Shown piece by piece: positions 19,367 through 27,342 of a stretch of 64,000 nucleotides of DNA. A program made the position numbers and the translations under genes. Below the pieces are notes generated by a model, which worked only from the letters and a program-made list of their open reading frames with translations, was not told where the DNA came from and made no database searches. Origin of the DNA: Aliidiomarina quisquiliarum (lineage in GTDB: Bacteria > Pseudomonadota > Gammaproteobacteria > Enterobacterales > Alteromonadaceae); contig NZ_JAMFTN010000014.1 of assembly GCF_023922585.1 (NCBI RefSeq), positions 289,107-353,106 of the forward strand, read 5' to 3'. The first letter of the stretch is position 1. The number at the start of each line of letters is the position of its first letter.

Positions 19367-19387
19367 AGCCCCTCCCAAGCAAGCAAT

Positions 19388-19425
19388 AAGCATCTAATGA
19401 TAAATATAAGTATCAAAAGATGCTT
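19388..19425. promoter_or_regulatory. Inverted-repeat operator candidate between repressor and xis
   Basis: AAGCATCT (19388-19395) and AGATGCTT (19418-19425) form a perfect 8-bp dyad centred in the divergent intergenic region. Inside it lies a second, smaller dyad GATA...TATC. The position fits autorepression by the HTH protein. Confidence 0.45.
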
Positions 19426-19513
19426 GCATAAATCACTGCATGATATATATTGTAATCACACGCTAATTATATTTAGCAGTTGATTGATTTAACTACCACC
19501 TAAGGATGTTCGC

Positions 19514-19747
19514 ATGAAAACAACCTACCTGACAACTGAAGAGTTGGCTTCACGTATTAAATACGATGTAAGAACAATACGAAACTCGCTCAAGGATAGC
19601 GTTTTGCTCGAAGGACGTCATTACATACGCCCTTTTGGTGGACGTAAAATATTATTCTTATGGGAGCCTATAGAAAAAGACATGGTGCAGAACTCTCAGC
19701 AACAGCTGACTATTCCAATGGCTAATGGAGGAGTTTGCCATGGCTAA
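19514..19747 (+). CDS. Excisionase/AlpA-like DNA-binding protein
   Basis: 77-residue winged-helix-like protein beginning KTTYLTTEELASRIKYDVRTIRN, with a recognition-helix pattern and basic HYIRPFGGRKILFLW wing, typical of excisionases that accompany DUF3596-type integrases. Its last 8 bp overlap the integrase start. It probably directs excision of the island. Ribosome site is weak (AAGGATG). Confidence 0.8.
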   Translation: MKTTYLTTEELASRIKYDVRTIRNSLKDSVLLEGRHYIRPFGGRKILFLWEPIEKDMVQNSQQQLTIPMANGGVCHG

Positions 19748-20963
19748 AGTAAGAGTGCGCAAAGAAACAGGAAAGTTGTACTTAGACTTTAACTTCAAAG
19801 GCATTCGCTGTCGTGAGCAGACATCCATGTTGGACACGAAGGCTAATATGGCAAAGGCTGAGAGCTTATTAAAAAAGGTACAAGCAGAAATTTTATTGGG
19901 TATTTTTGATTATGCTAAAACCTTTCCTAATAGCAAAAACTTACAAAAGTTTTTACCTAACAGCAATAAACACGGTGCATCAGAGATGCCTGCTAGCAAG
20001 AAAAGTAGCCATCAAAACCTCAGCACACCAAGCTTTAAAAGCTTCGCTGAGCAATGGTTTGTTGAGCGTAATATCGAATGGCGCGCCTCACACACCCGTA
20101 ACATACGAAGTTTACTTGATAGCGCACTAATACCTGCTTTCGGCTCTAAACAGCTACATACAATCACAAAGTCTGACTTACTAAAGTTCCGTTCAGAGCA
20201 AGCAAAGTTACCTGGGCGTAGTGGTAACAAAACCATTTCGGCTAAAACGCTAAATACTCGCATGGGCACGTTAAAAATCATATTAACCGAGGCTTCAGAT
20301 CGCTTTGGGTTGGAAAACCCTTATCGAAATATTAAGCCATTGAAGCTTAAAAAGACTCATATCGAACCTTTCTCATTAGCCGAAGTAAATAAAATCATTG
20401 AAACGGTTCGAGAAGACTATCGAAACTACTATACGTTACGTTTTTTCACTGGCATGCGCACTGGAGAAATAGATGGCTTACAGTGGAAGTATGTAGATTT
20501 TGAACGCAAACAAATTCTAATACGCGCAACGCTCATAGCTGGCAAAACTGAATACACAAAAACTGACGGCTCTCAGCGTGAAATACCCATGCTTGGCCCT
20601 GTATATAAAGCTTTAAGGCAACAGTATAAAAGCACAAGGAAAGTGAGCAAATACGTATTCTGCAACACGGCAGGTAAGCCGTTAGAGCATAATAATGTCA
20701 CTAAACGAGTGTGGTACCCCCTACTGCGCCACTTAGGCTTAGAAAAGCGTAGGCCGTACCAAACTAGACACACAGCAGCAACCTTACTGCTTGCTTCAGG
20801 AGAAAACCCTGAATGGGTAGCACGGCTGCTCGGCCACTCTTCAACTGAAATGCTATTTAACGTTTATTCACGTTACATCCCGAACGCGACCCGTCAAGAC
20901 GGCTCAGCATTTGATCGTTTAATACAAGAGCAAACACTCTCTAAAGACACAAGAGGTAACTAA
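19740..20963 (+). CDS. int: Tyrosine integrase with DUF3596 arm-binding domain
   Basis: 407-residue site-specific recombinase. The N-terminal arm-binding domain (KVRVRKETGKLYLDFNFKGIRCREQT) is followed by a SAM-like core-binding domain (about 105-195). The catalytic domain has Arg in FFTGMRTGEIDGLQW, TRHTAATLLL (HxxR box), LLGHSS and the tyrosine in NVYSRYIPN. The residue set is complete, so it should be active. Start ATG at 19740 chosen for GGAGGA 8 bases upstream. It sits about 950 bp inside attL and should recombine the tRNA-fMet site. Confidence 0.95.
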   Translation: MAKVRVRKETGKLYLDFNFKGIRCREQTSMLDTKANMAKAESLLKKVQAEILLGIFDYAKTFPNSKNLQKFLPNSNKHGASEMPASKKSSHQNLSTPSFKSFAEQWFVERNIEWRASHTRNIRSLLDSALIPAFGSKQLHTITKSDLLKFRSEQAKLPGRSGNKTISAKTLNTRMGTLKIILTEASDRFGLENPYRNIKPLKLKKTHIEPFSLAEVNKIIETVREDYRNYYTLRFFTGMRTGEIDGLQWKYVDFERKQILIRATLIAGKTEYTKTDGSQREIPMLGPVYKALRQQYKSTRKVSKYVFCNTAGKPLEHNNVTKRVWYPLLRHLGLEKRRPYQTRHTAATLLLASGENPEWVARLLGHSSTEMLFNVYSRYIPNATRQDGSAFDRLIQEQTLSKDTRGN

Positions 20964-20965
20964 CT

Positions 20966-21226
20966 ATGTACTCACAAAAGGACTTCGAACATATCAATAA
21001 TTCAGAACGTGCTACATCAATAGCTCACTGGTTAATAAATTATTATGAAATACAAGCAGGCTATGGTTTATCAATGTTTTTAGGCATTAACCCTGCACGC
21101 CATAACTATGACGCCATACGTATTTGGGTACAATTGCAAATATCCATATTACCGAAGCGCTATCGCACTTTAGGAGAGCTTCGTAAAGCATTTGAAAGCC
21201 TGCTGCCTATAGAAGCACTTTCTTGA
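20966..21226 (+). CDS. Hypothetical 86-residue protein after the integrase
   Basis: Begins 2 bp after the integrase stop, with AGAGG just upstream, so it is cotranscribed. The protein is rich in aromatic residues (WLINYYEIQAGYGLSMFLGI) and helical. No known domain is recognised. Its placement suggests an accessory of integration or maintenance, which is an inference. Confidence 0.7.
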   Translation: MYSQKDFEHINNSERATSIAHWLINYYEIQAGYGLSMFLGINPARHNYDAIRIWVQLQISILPKRYRTLGELRKAFESLLPIEALS

Positions 21227-21631
21227 CATGAATAAACTGCTTGATTTCAGTGTTACGGAATTAGTGGGGAAGCTACTAGGGATAGTTGCCCCCACCATCT
21301 CCAGGAAGGGCATTAATATACCTTTAAATTGCAACTTTTACAGATAAAGGATTGTAGCTAACAAACAAGCTATGTTCATCATAGTGTAGTATTTAACCAG
21401 TAAAGGCAAAAACAACAAATTTGGCCACCAATTTATCGGGCAATGTCAGCTTCTAAAATGATTTTCCAGCGGTACTTTTTTAGCATCTCCAAACTTTTAA
21501 TCTTTTCAGCAATAGAGTGCCTGAAAAACTAATGAAGCGGATGCAGAGTATCTAATGAACTACTCGTAATTCATAAAGTGTCAATTAAGCTCTCTCAAGA
21601 CCATGTATCAATCCAATATAAGCGTTGACTC

Positions 21632-21692
21632 CTTAAACCCCATCGCGTATCATTTCGTGACAGTCACGAAATGATACGCGATGGGGTTTAAG
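21632..21692. repeat. 61-bp perfect palindrome with 29-bp arms and 3-bp loop
   Basis: The left arm (21632-21660) starts CTTAAACCCCATCGCGTATC; the right arm (21664-21692) is its exact reverse complement, separated only by CAG. It ends 18 bp before the start of the next gene. No T run follows, so it is not a normal terminator. The remaining intergenic sequence from 21227 shows no gene; a GC-rich stretch near 21270-21310 (GATAGTTGCCCCCACCATC) is unexplained. Confidence 0.95.
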
Positions 21693-21710
21693 TGTTAGGA
21701 GAGGCAGTAT

Positions 21711-21983
21711 ATGGCGATGACGGATGCAGAAAGGCAGCGAAAACATAGAGCAAAGCTGAAAGCTGAAGCTAAAAAGCTTATTAAGGTCAGGGGTTCTAAT
21801 GGAGAGTTTGATGAGCGATTAAGGGTAGCCCTATCTATTCGAGAGCTATCCCTATCCAATCAACTCTCTGATGATATCGTAAAGTTGATAGCGAAAACTT
21901 CAGAAGATGTCTTCCCCACTAAAGATTTATTAACAAAAAAGTACATAAACAAATTAGTATTAGACTATTTAACAAAGGAATGA
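21711..21983 (+). CDS. Small basic helical protein upstream of YaaW-like gene
   Basis: 90 residues. The N-terminus AMTDAERQRKHRAKLKAEAKKL is a highly charged helix seen in many phage and plasmid proteins that may bind DNA. The rest is helical with a Leu-rich C-terminus. AGGAGAGG lies about 8 bases upstream of the ATG. The stop overlaps the start region of the YaaW-like gene, so the two are coupled. With the palindrome directly upstream, an autoregulatory DNA-binding role is a reasonable guess, but no family is recognised. Confidence 0.65.
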   Translation: MAMTDAERQRKHRAKLKAEAKKLIKVRGSNGEFDERLRVALSIRELSLSNQLSDDIVKLIAKTSEDVFPTKDLLTKKYINKLVLDYLTKE

Positions 21984-22780
21984 TAATGAAAAACACTTCA
22001 ATTTTTGATAAAGATCTAAACCCAGTTTTAGAGATTGCTTCTGATGAGGATTTAGAAACGCTAGTCGATTACCTTAAGACAAAATTATCAGAAACTTTAA
22101 CGACTCATGAGTCTTATAAACTACATGAACCATCTCACTCTGAGTATGCAGATTTAATTGCAAAAGAAATTAGAGATATGGGCGGAAACTCATTTGCTAA
22201 CCTCTTTAGAGGTAGTGAAGGCCCTAGCTATCACGAAATAGTTTGTGATGTAGCAAAACAACTCAAAGTTCCTTTTAATAAAGATAAAGACATTGAAGAT
22301 ATTGAGAATGCAATCTTTGAAACAGTCTTAACTGAAGCATTAGATAAGATGTCTGATGAAGATAGATTAAAGCTTATGGACAATATGGGAGCTAAAGGTC
22401 GCTTAAATAAAGGTGGAATTGCTACATCAGCATTTATTGCTATTTTTAGGTCTGGTGGATTTTACTCGTATCAATTAACAGCTATTATTGCGAACCAAAT
22501 TGCAAAGCTAATTCTTGGAAGAGGCCTAATGCTTGCTACTAATGCTAGCATAATGAGAGTAGCTTCTATCCTAACTGGACCTATTGGATTGGCGATTACA
22601 GGCTTATGGGCAGCAATTGATATAGCTGGCCCTGCTTATAAGGTTACAATCCCGTGTGTAATTCATATAGCGATGCTTAGAAAGAAACTTAACGCTATAA
22701 ATTGTGACAACTGTGACGCTATGTTATCTGATATAACAATGAAGTTTTGTCCTGATTGTGGGAATAAGGTATCAACCTAA
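21980..22780 (+). CDS. YaaW/UPF0174-like protein with added zinc ribbon
   Basis: 266 residues. The core resembles E. coli YaaW (DUF3944 plus COG4735): DMGGNSFANLFRGSEGPSYHEIVCDVAKQLKVP and AYKVTIPCVIHIAMLRKK match its diagnostic blocks, and a glycine-rich hydrophobic hairpin lies near residues 150-215. At the C-terminus, CDNCDAMLSDITMKFCPDCG adds a four-cysteine zinc ribbon that E. coli YaaW lacks. The better start may be the second ATG (21986), with AAAGGA upstream. YaaW has no settled biochemical role. The gene ends immediately before an IS30 remnant. Confidence 0.72.
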   Translation: MIMKNTSIFDKDLNPVLEIASDEDLETLVDYLKTKLSETLTTHESYKLHEPSHSEYADLIAKEIRDMGGNSFANLFRGSEGPSYHEIVCDVAKQLKVPFNKDKDIEDIENAIFETVLTEALDKMSDEDRLKLMDNMGAKGRLNKGGIATSAFIAIFRSGGFYSYQLTAIIANQIAKLILGRGLMLATNASIMRVASILTGPIGLAITGLWAAIDIAGPAYKVTIPCVIHIAMLRKKLNAINCDNCDAMLSDITMKFCPDCGNKVST

Positions 22781-22781
22781 A

Positions 22782-22921
22782 ATCAGATATTAACTGCAAG
22801 ACTCATGCAATTGGAGATAGGTCGAGAAGGTCAGTTGCCCTAATTTGGCAGCCTCACCTTCCGACCAAAAAGAGCGTGTTCCAACCTAATTTACTGCAAG
22901 CCGACCGAAGGTCGGAAATAC
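22782..22921 (+). mobile_element. Decayed left end of an IS30-family element
   Basis: About 140 bp resembling 24222-24360 of the complete copy nearby: CAGATATTAACTGCAAGACTCATG versus CAGATAATAACCGCAACACTC, then matching blocks through the transposase start (GTTCCAAC...). The start codon is lost (CCTAAT in place of CATGAG). It is cut by the IS3-type element at 22922. Confidence 0.8.
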
Positions 22922-24116
22922 TGACCTTTCCCCTGAAATAACACCATATTTTCAATGAGATTTCAGTTTTATGCCACCTGTTTTGTATATTCCGATGGCG
23001 GTAATTACTATAATGAACTTTGGGGGCGTTCTTCGTTGTAATGTCGCTGCCACTGCTCAATGTCGTACCGTGCTTCTTCGAGTGTTCTGAACCAATGCTG
23101 ATTCAGACATTCGTTTCTGAACTTACCGTTCAGATTTTCCACAAACGCATTCTGTGTCGGTTTGCCTGGCTGGATAAAGCTCAGGCGAACACCTTTGGTT
23201 TTACTCCAGAAGAACATAGACTTGCTGGTAAATTCGGTGCCGTTGTCGCAAACAATCGAATCCGGCCTATCGCGAGTCTCAATGATTTGCGATAAAACCG
23301 CGCGACTTGCTGCCCTGAAATCGACGCTCATACCAGTTGTCCAACGACTTCGCGACTGAAATCATCAACAACGTTTAGAACCCGAAAGCGCCGTCCGTTA
23401 GCTAATTGGTCAGAAACAAAGTCCATCGACCAACGTTGATTTACCGCGGTTGGAGCGTCCATCACAACACGTGGTCGCGTTAGTTTCTTACGCTTTTTAG
23501 TGCGAAGCTGGAGTCCTTGCTCTGTATACAAACGATACGTCCGTTTCTTGTTTTTAACTAATCATTCGCGCTTCAGAAGGCCGTGCAGCATCAAGTAGCC
23601 ATAACGCGGATACTCGACTGCCAGTTCCTTTAAACGAGCCGTGACAGGCTCATCTTGGCGCTTTTTAGGGTGATATCGATAAGCGGTTCGACTCAGCCCG
23701 ACCAACTTGCACGCCAGGCGCTCACTAAGATTAAACGTGGTCACTAAGTGCTTTACCACGAGCTTTTTGCTGGCGGGCTTTTCCACTTATTTGATACGAC
23801 ATCCTTCAAAGCTTCCGTCTCCAGCATTTTTCCGCCAGAAGTTTCTTCAGCTTGGTGTTCTCAGTTTCAAGCTCGCGCAAACGCTTCGCTTCATTAACTT
23901 CCATGCCCGCATATTTACTGCGCCAGTTGTAGAAAGTGCCATTCGATATGCCCAGGCGACGGCAAATGCCTTCAACCTTGGCTCCGACCTCGTGCTCTTT
24001 AATGGCCTTGATGATTTGTTCTTCGCTGTAACGTTTCTTGATTTTGAGATCTCCACTTGACCCATTTTAATGGATATCTCATCGATGTCATGGTTCTATT
24101 TTTGGGGGAGAGGTCA
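22922..24116 (-). mobile_element. Inactive IS3-family element (1195 bp)
   Basis: Terminal inverted repeats: left TGACCTTTCCCCTGAAATAA, right (reverse complement of 24097-24116) TGACCTCTCCCCCAAAAATA, 16 of 20 matching. Length is typical of IS3. The enclosed orfA/orfB are both broken. No clear target duplication flanks it, which suggests age or later rearrangement. It inserted into the IS30 remnant. Confidence 0.85.
23008..24062 (-). pseudogene. IS3-family transposase, orfA and orfB both disrupted
   Basis: orfA is readable as LKIKKRYSEEQIIKAIKEHE...LGISNGTFYNWRSKYAGM (HTH plus leucine zipper), but it has no ATG, GTG or TTG start in frame and shifts frame near KLLAEK (about 23830). orfB (rve integrase core) runs from 23786 with an in-frame TGA at 23562-23564 and a frameshift near 23330. 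The DDE residues are still visible in WSMDFVSD, CDNGTEF and FVENLNGKFR. The protein stops at RPQSSL, short of the usual C-terminus. Cannot be functional without correction in trans. Confidence 0.85.
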
Positions 24117-24221
24117 CACCCAGTAACGATAGCTACACGAATAGCTTGACAGTTTCCGGGTGCCTAATAATTTGATGAAAAGCTGATTAATAAAGTTTTA
24201 CTTCATAATAACGAACCCTGA

Positions 24222-25306
24222 ATTCAGATAATAACCGCAACACTCATGTAATGGGATAGGTCGAAGAGAGGTCAGCTACCGACATGTGGTAGTCTTACTT
24301 TTCGACCAAAAAAAGCGAGTTCCAACATGAGTTATCGGCAGCTGACCGAGGGGCAACGATACCAGATTTCGTTGCTTCTCTCAGAGAAATTTTCACTAAG
24401 AAGAATTGCAGAAAAACTGGACGTTTCACCATCGACGATAAGCCGAGAGCTTCGACGAAACTCAGTTACACCAGGTTGCTATGAGCCCTGCCATGCTCAT
24501 GATAAAACGAAACAAAGGCGCTCGAACAGTTACAAGCGAGGCCTCTGCAAAAGCACGGTAGCGGCTGTAAAGTTACTTCTCGAATGCGACTGGAGCCCAG
24601 AGCAAATCTCTGCTGTGTGTAAGCGTATAGGCCGACCCGTGAGCCATGAATGGGTTTACAGTTACATCATTCGGGATTTTAAACGCGGTGGTCAGTTGCA
24701 TGAGCACTTAAGACACAGACTCAAGCGCTACAGAAAACGAATGCATAAGCAGCGTGGCCGCATTGTAGACAGACGGTCTATCCACGACAGACCCACTGTT
24801 GTCGAAACACTGGGGCGTTATGGCGACTGGGAAATCGATACCGTCATCGGGAAACAAGGGACCGGCGCTATCGTGACAGCCTTGGAGCGCAAAAGTCGCT
24901 TCTATGTTACCCGTAAAGTGCTCAGTAAAAACGCAACCGAAGTTGCTGATGCGTTAATTGATATTGTTGAAGCCTTTTCAATCACTTGTGCACACAATAA
25001 CGGCTGATAATGGTTTAGAGTTTGCCGAGCACAAGCGTATCGCAGCCGCTGTAGATGCGGATGTTTACTTCGCCGACCCGTACGCATCGTATCAGCGTGG
25101 CGCGAACGAAAATGCCAACGGCCTATTGCGGCAATATGTTCCGAAAGGAACAAGTTTACGGAGCTTAACCAATGAGTTGTTGAGCAAGTTCCAGCAGCGA
25201 ATTAATCTAAGACCTCGAAAGGTTTTGGGGTTTAAACAACCCGATGTAATTTTTAAAGAGCAATTGCAGTACGCGCAGAGCGAGTGTTGCAGTTATTAGT
25301 TGAATC
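24222..25306 (+). mobile_element. IS30-family element (about 1085 bp)
   Basis: Ends are related inverted repeats: left ATTCAGATAATAACCGCAAC, right (minus strand from 25306) GATTCAACTAATAACTGCAA. Contains one transposase gene on the plus strand, frameshifted. A decayed partial copy lies at 22782-22921. Confidence 0.85.
24327..25299 (+). pseudogene. IS30-family transposase with one frameshift
   Basis: The first frame (24327-25007) has the IS30 HTH (SLRRIAEKLDVSPSTISRELRRN) and first catalytic Asp (GDWEIDTVIG). Near 24980 the frame shifts, and the second frame (to 25299) continues with ITADNGLEFAEH (second Asp) and RGANENANGLLRQYVPKG (Glu). A single indel separates two otherwise intact halves. 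Could be a recent inactivation or sequencing error. Confidence 0.85.
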
Positions 25307-25459
25307 TAGGAACTTTACATTACAACTTGCTAGTTATAAAAGTTTTAGCTTGGCTAGTGGAAGTTGAACATGCCGTTTACAAATAAAATATGATTAGTTC
25401 TTTAATTTCTTTTTAGGCGGTATCTGTTAAGCAACTTATTGTTTTCATCTGCACTTTTT

Positions 25460-25603
25460 TCATCTGCACTTCTTACATTGGCTTTGGTTAGTTACACCAC
25501 CGCTTTGAGTTCTATATCCAAATATCTTATCTAATTCAGGTTCTGTTTTAGCAACAGCACCACACTTAGGGCATTTATGAGGTAGTTTTATTTTTCCAGC
25601 CAT
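25460..25603 (-). CDS. Small zinc-ribbon protein (47 residues)
   Basis: Begins MAGKIKLPHKCPKCGAVAKT and ends SQCKKCR; CPKCG and CKKC form a four-cysteine zinc ribbon. AAGGGA lies 7 bases upstream of the ATG. It is the first small gene downstream of the R-M operon on the same strand, 140 bp past the NYN gene. Function unknown. The segments 25307-25459 and 25604-25746 show nothing else. Confidence 0.6.
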   Translation of the reverse strand: MAGKIKLPHKCPKCGAVAKTEPELDKIFGYRTQSGGVTNQSQCKKCR

Positions 25604-25746
25604 GGTTTAGTCCCTTTATATGTTTTCAATTTATTAAGTGGCATAGCCACTACTATTTACTTTATTCACTTCGAATAATTGAATCCTTATCTCAATCGGA
25701 TCATATTGTTTTTTTGCTATTGCTAAGTCAAGTACAATTATTGTAT

Positions 25747-27273
25747 TTAAAAGGCTTTAGATATATTCAAGTCTGAGACAGAAATTTTACCATCTAAAAT
25801 TTCGTGACGTATTAGTCGGTTATTTACTACTGCTGACTTTTCAGGGTAGTCTATGAAACGATCGTTGCTAATAACAAAAGTTGAATTATGATCACCAGCT
25901 AGATCCAGCACCGTTTCATCCGCTGCAACCCCTGTCGCTACAATATGAACTTTTATACTACCTCCAAATATTTTGCGAATATAGCTATCACTAGATTGCA
26001 ACCTCGCCCTAATTGAAGCATCAAATACCAACTTCACCTCATACGAACTCTGAATTTCTGGAATCAACGCTCTCAAAGCAGCAAGCCCAATGAAGTCACC
26101 TCCCTCATAACAAAGGTTGTTCCCATCAATAATTATAACGTCAATTTTTCTAATTGCCTTTTTTATTTCGTGCTCTGCCCGCTTCGTCAGCTTATTTAAA
26201 TTACGCTCTAAAGTAAGTATCTCAGTTCTAGCTTTATTAATAACAGTATTAGGGCTTCCTACTTTAAATTCTTTTTCACATTTTTTATGTATTTCGCTTC
26301 TTTCATAACTATTGGCAGCATTTGATAATTTTACATTAAGTTTTTGTGCCCGATTTATATTGTATTCTGCCCGACGCATCCTGTTTTTATGTTTGTTAAA
26401 TTCAATTGTAATTGGTACAAGAACATCATCAAGCGAGCGCTTTCGATCTATTAAACAATCTAACTCAACTCTTTTCCTATTCTGCACTTCAATTATATCA
26501 GAGCGACGTCTTTCCTTAGACTGCAAATCAAAGCTTAAAAAAATATTGATGTTTTTTCCTGCAGTATCAATAGCTGATTCGACTTCAGAAAGTTTATTTT
26601 TGTTTCTTATTAAATCCGCCTCTAAACCCCTTTTTAACATTTCGCCTGTAGTTAATACGTCCTTAGTTAAATATTTACTAACTCTATTTAAAATGCTAGA
26701 TGGACTCCAGCTATGCTTTTCTTTCGTCTCTGTAAAATCTTTATTGCTATAAAACAAGTCTTTTAACATTTCAGACGTCTTCGTGATTTTAGTTTTTAAA
26801 TCTTTCCTCTCTTGTATAAGGCTTCCAAGCAACTCTTCTAGCTCATCAATACTGCTATTTTCGTACCACGTTAATTCGTCATTCAATATTTCTAACTCTT
26901 TAGATAAATTATCCAGTTCATTTTTACCATTAATAACTTTTACTGAAAAAGGGTTTGTAATCTTTTCATTAACATAAGAGTCGCCATTTTCGTGCCACGT
27001 ATACTCGTCAATTAATATTTCTAACTCTTTGGATAAACTATTCTGTTCATTTTTACCATTAATATCCTTTACTGAAAAAGGGTTTGCAATCTTTTCATTA
27101 ACATAAGCATCACCTCTATAATGCGTATTATTGGGTTGTCTTACGTTCTCCTTACCTTCTCTAAACGATGGGTTTAAATCTGGCTTAGAGCGGACACTAT
27201 TACTAGGCCCAGATTCAATCATAAGTTCGTCATCGAAGCTTATCTTTGTTTTATTCAAAAAAGGGTCTCTCAT
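25747..27273 (-). CDS. Coiled-coil protein with C-terminal NYN/PIN-like nuclease domain
   Basis: 508 residues. The C-terminal part is NYN-like: VIIIDGNNLCYE (about 380-390) with the first acidic residue, VFDASIR, VAADETVLDLA (about 445-455) and FVISNDRFIDY (about 468-478), matching the acidic quartet of Zc3h12a/NYN RNases. The middle (about 150-370) is a long Lys/Glu-rich coiled coil. The N-terminus holds a 43-residue internal duplication (residues 57-99 and 100-140: YVNEKIANPFSVK and YVNEKITNPFSVK). It starts 70 bp after hsdR with AGGAGG upstream and belongs to the R-M operon. A predicted RNase; target unknown. Confidence 0.75.
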   Translation of the reverse strand: MRDPFLNKTKISFDDELMIESGPSNSVRSKPDLNPSFREGKENVRQPNNTHYRGDAYVNEKIANPFSVKDINGKNEQNSLSKELEILIDEYTWHENGDSYVNEKITNPFSVKVINGKNELDNLSKELEILNDELTWYENSSIDELEELLGSLIQERKDLKTKITKTSEMLKDLFYSNKDFTETKEKHSWSPSSILNRVSKYLTKDVLTTGEMLKRGLEADLIRNKNKLSEVESAIDTAGKNINIFLSFDLQSKERRRSDIIEVQNRKRVELDCLIDRKRSLDDVLVPITIEFNKHKNRMRRAEYNINRAQKLNVKLSNAANSYERSEIHKKCEKEFKVGSPNTVINKARTEILTLERNLNKLTKRAEHEIKKAIRKIDVIIIDGNNLCYEGGDFIGLAALRALIPEIQSSYEVKLVFDASIRARLQSSDSYIRKIFGGSIKVHIVATGVAADETVLDLAGDHNSTFVISNDRFIDYPEKSAVVNNRLIRHEILDGKISVSDLNISKAF

Positions 27274-27342
27274 TTGCGATCCTCCTGGTTTTAGATTTTC
27301 TAACTGTTTAACTTTCCTAAAATAAGTTGTGACTCTACAGAA

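Noticed and set aside
19725..19739. Earlier in-frame start for the integrase
   Set aside because: The ATG at 19740 has the GGAGGA site at proper distance and gives the usual MAKVRVRK N-terminus of DUF3596 integrases.
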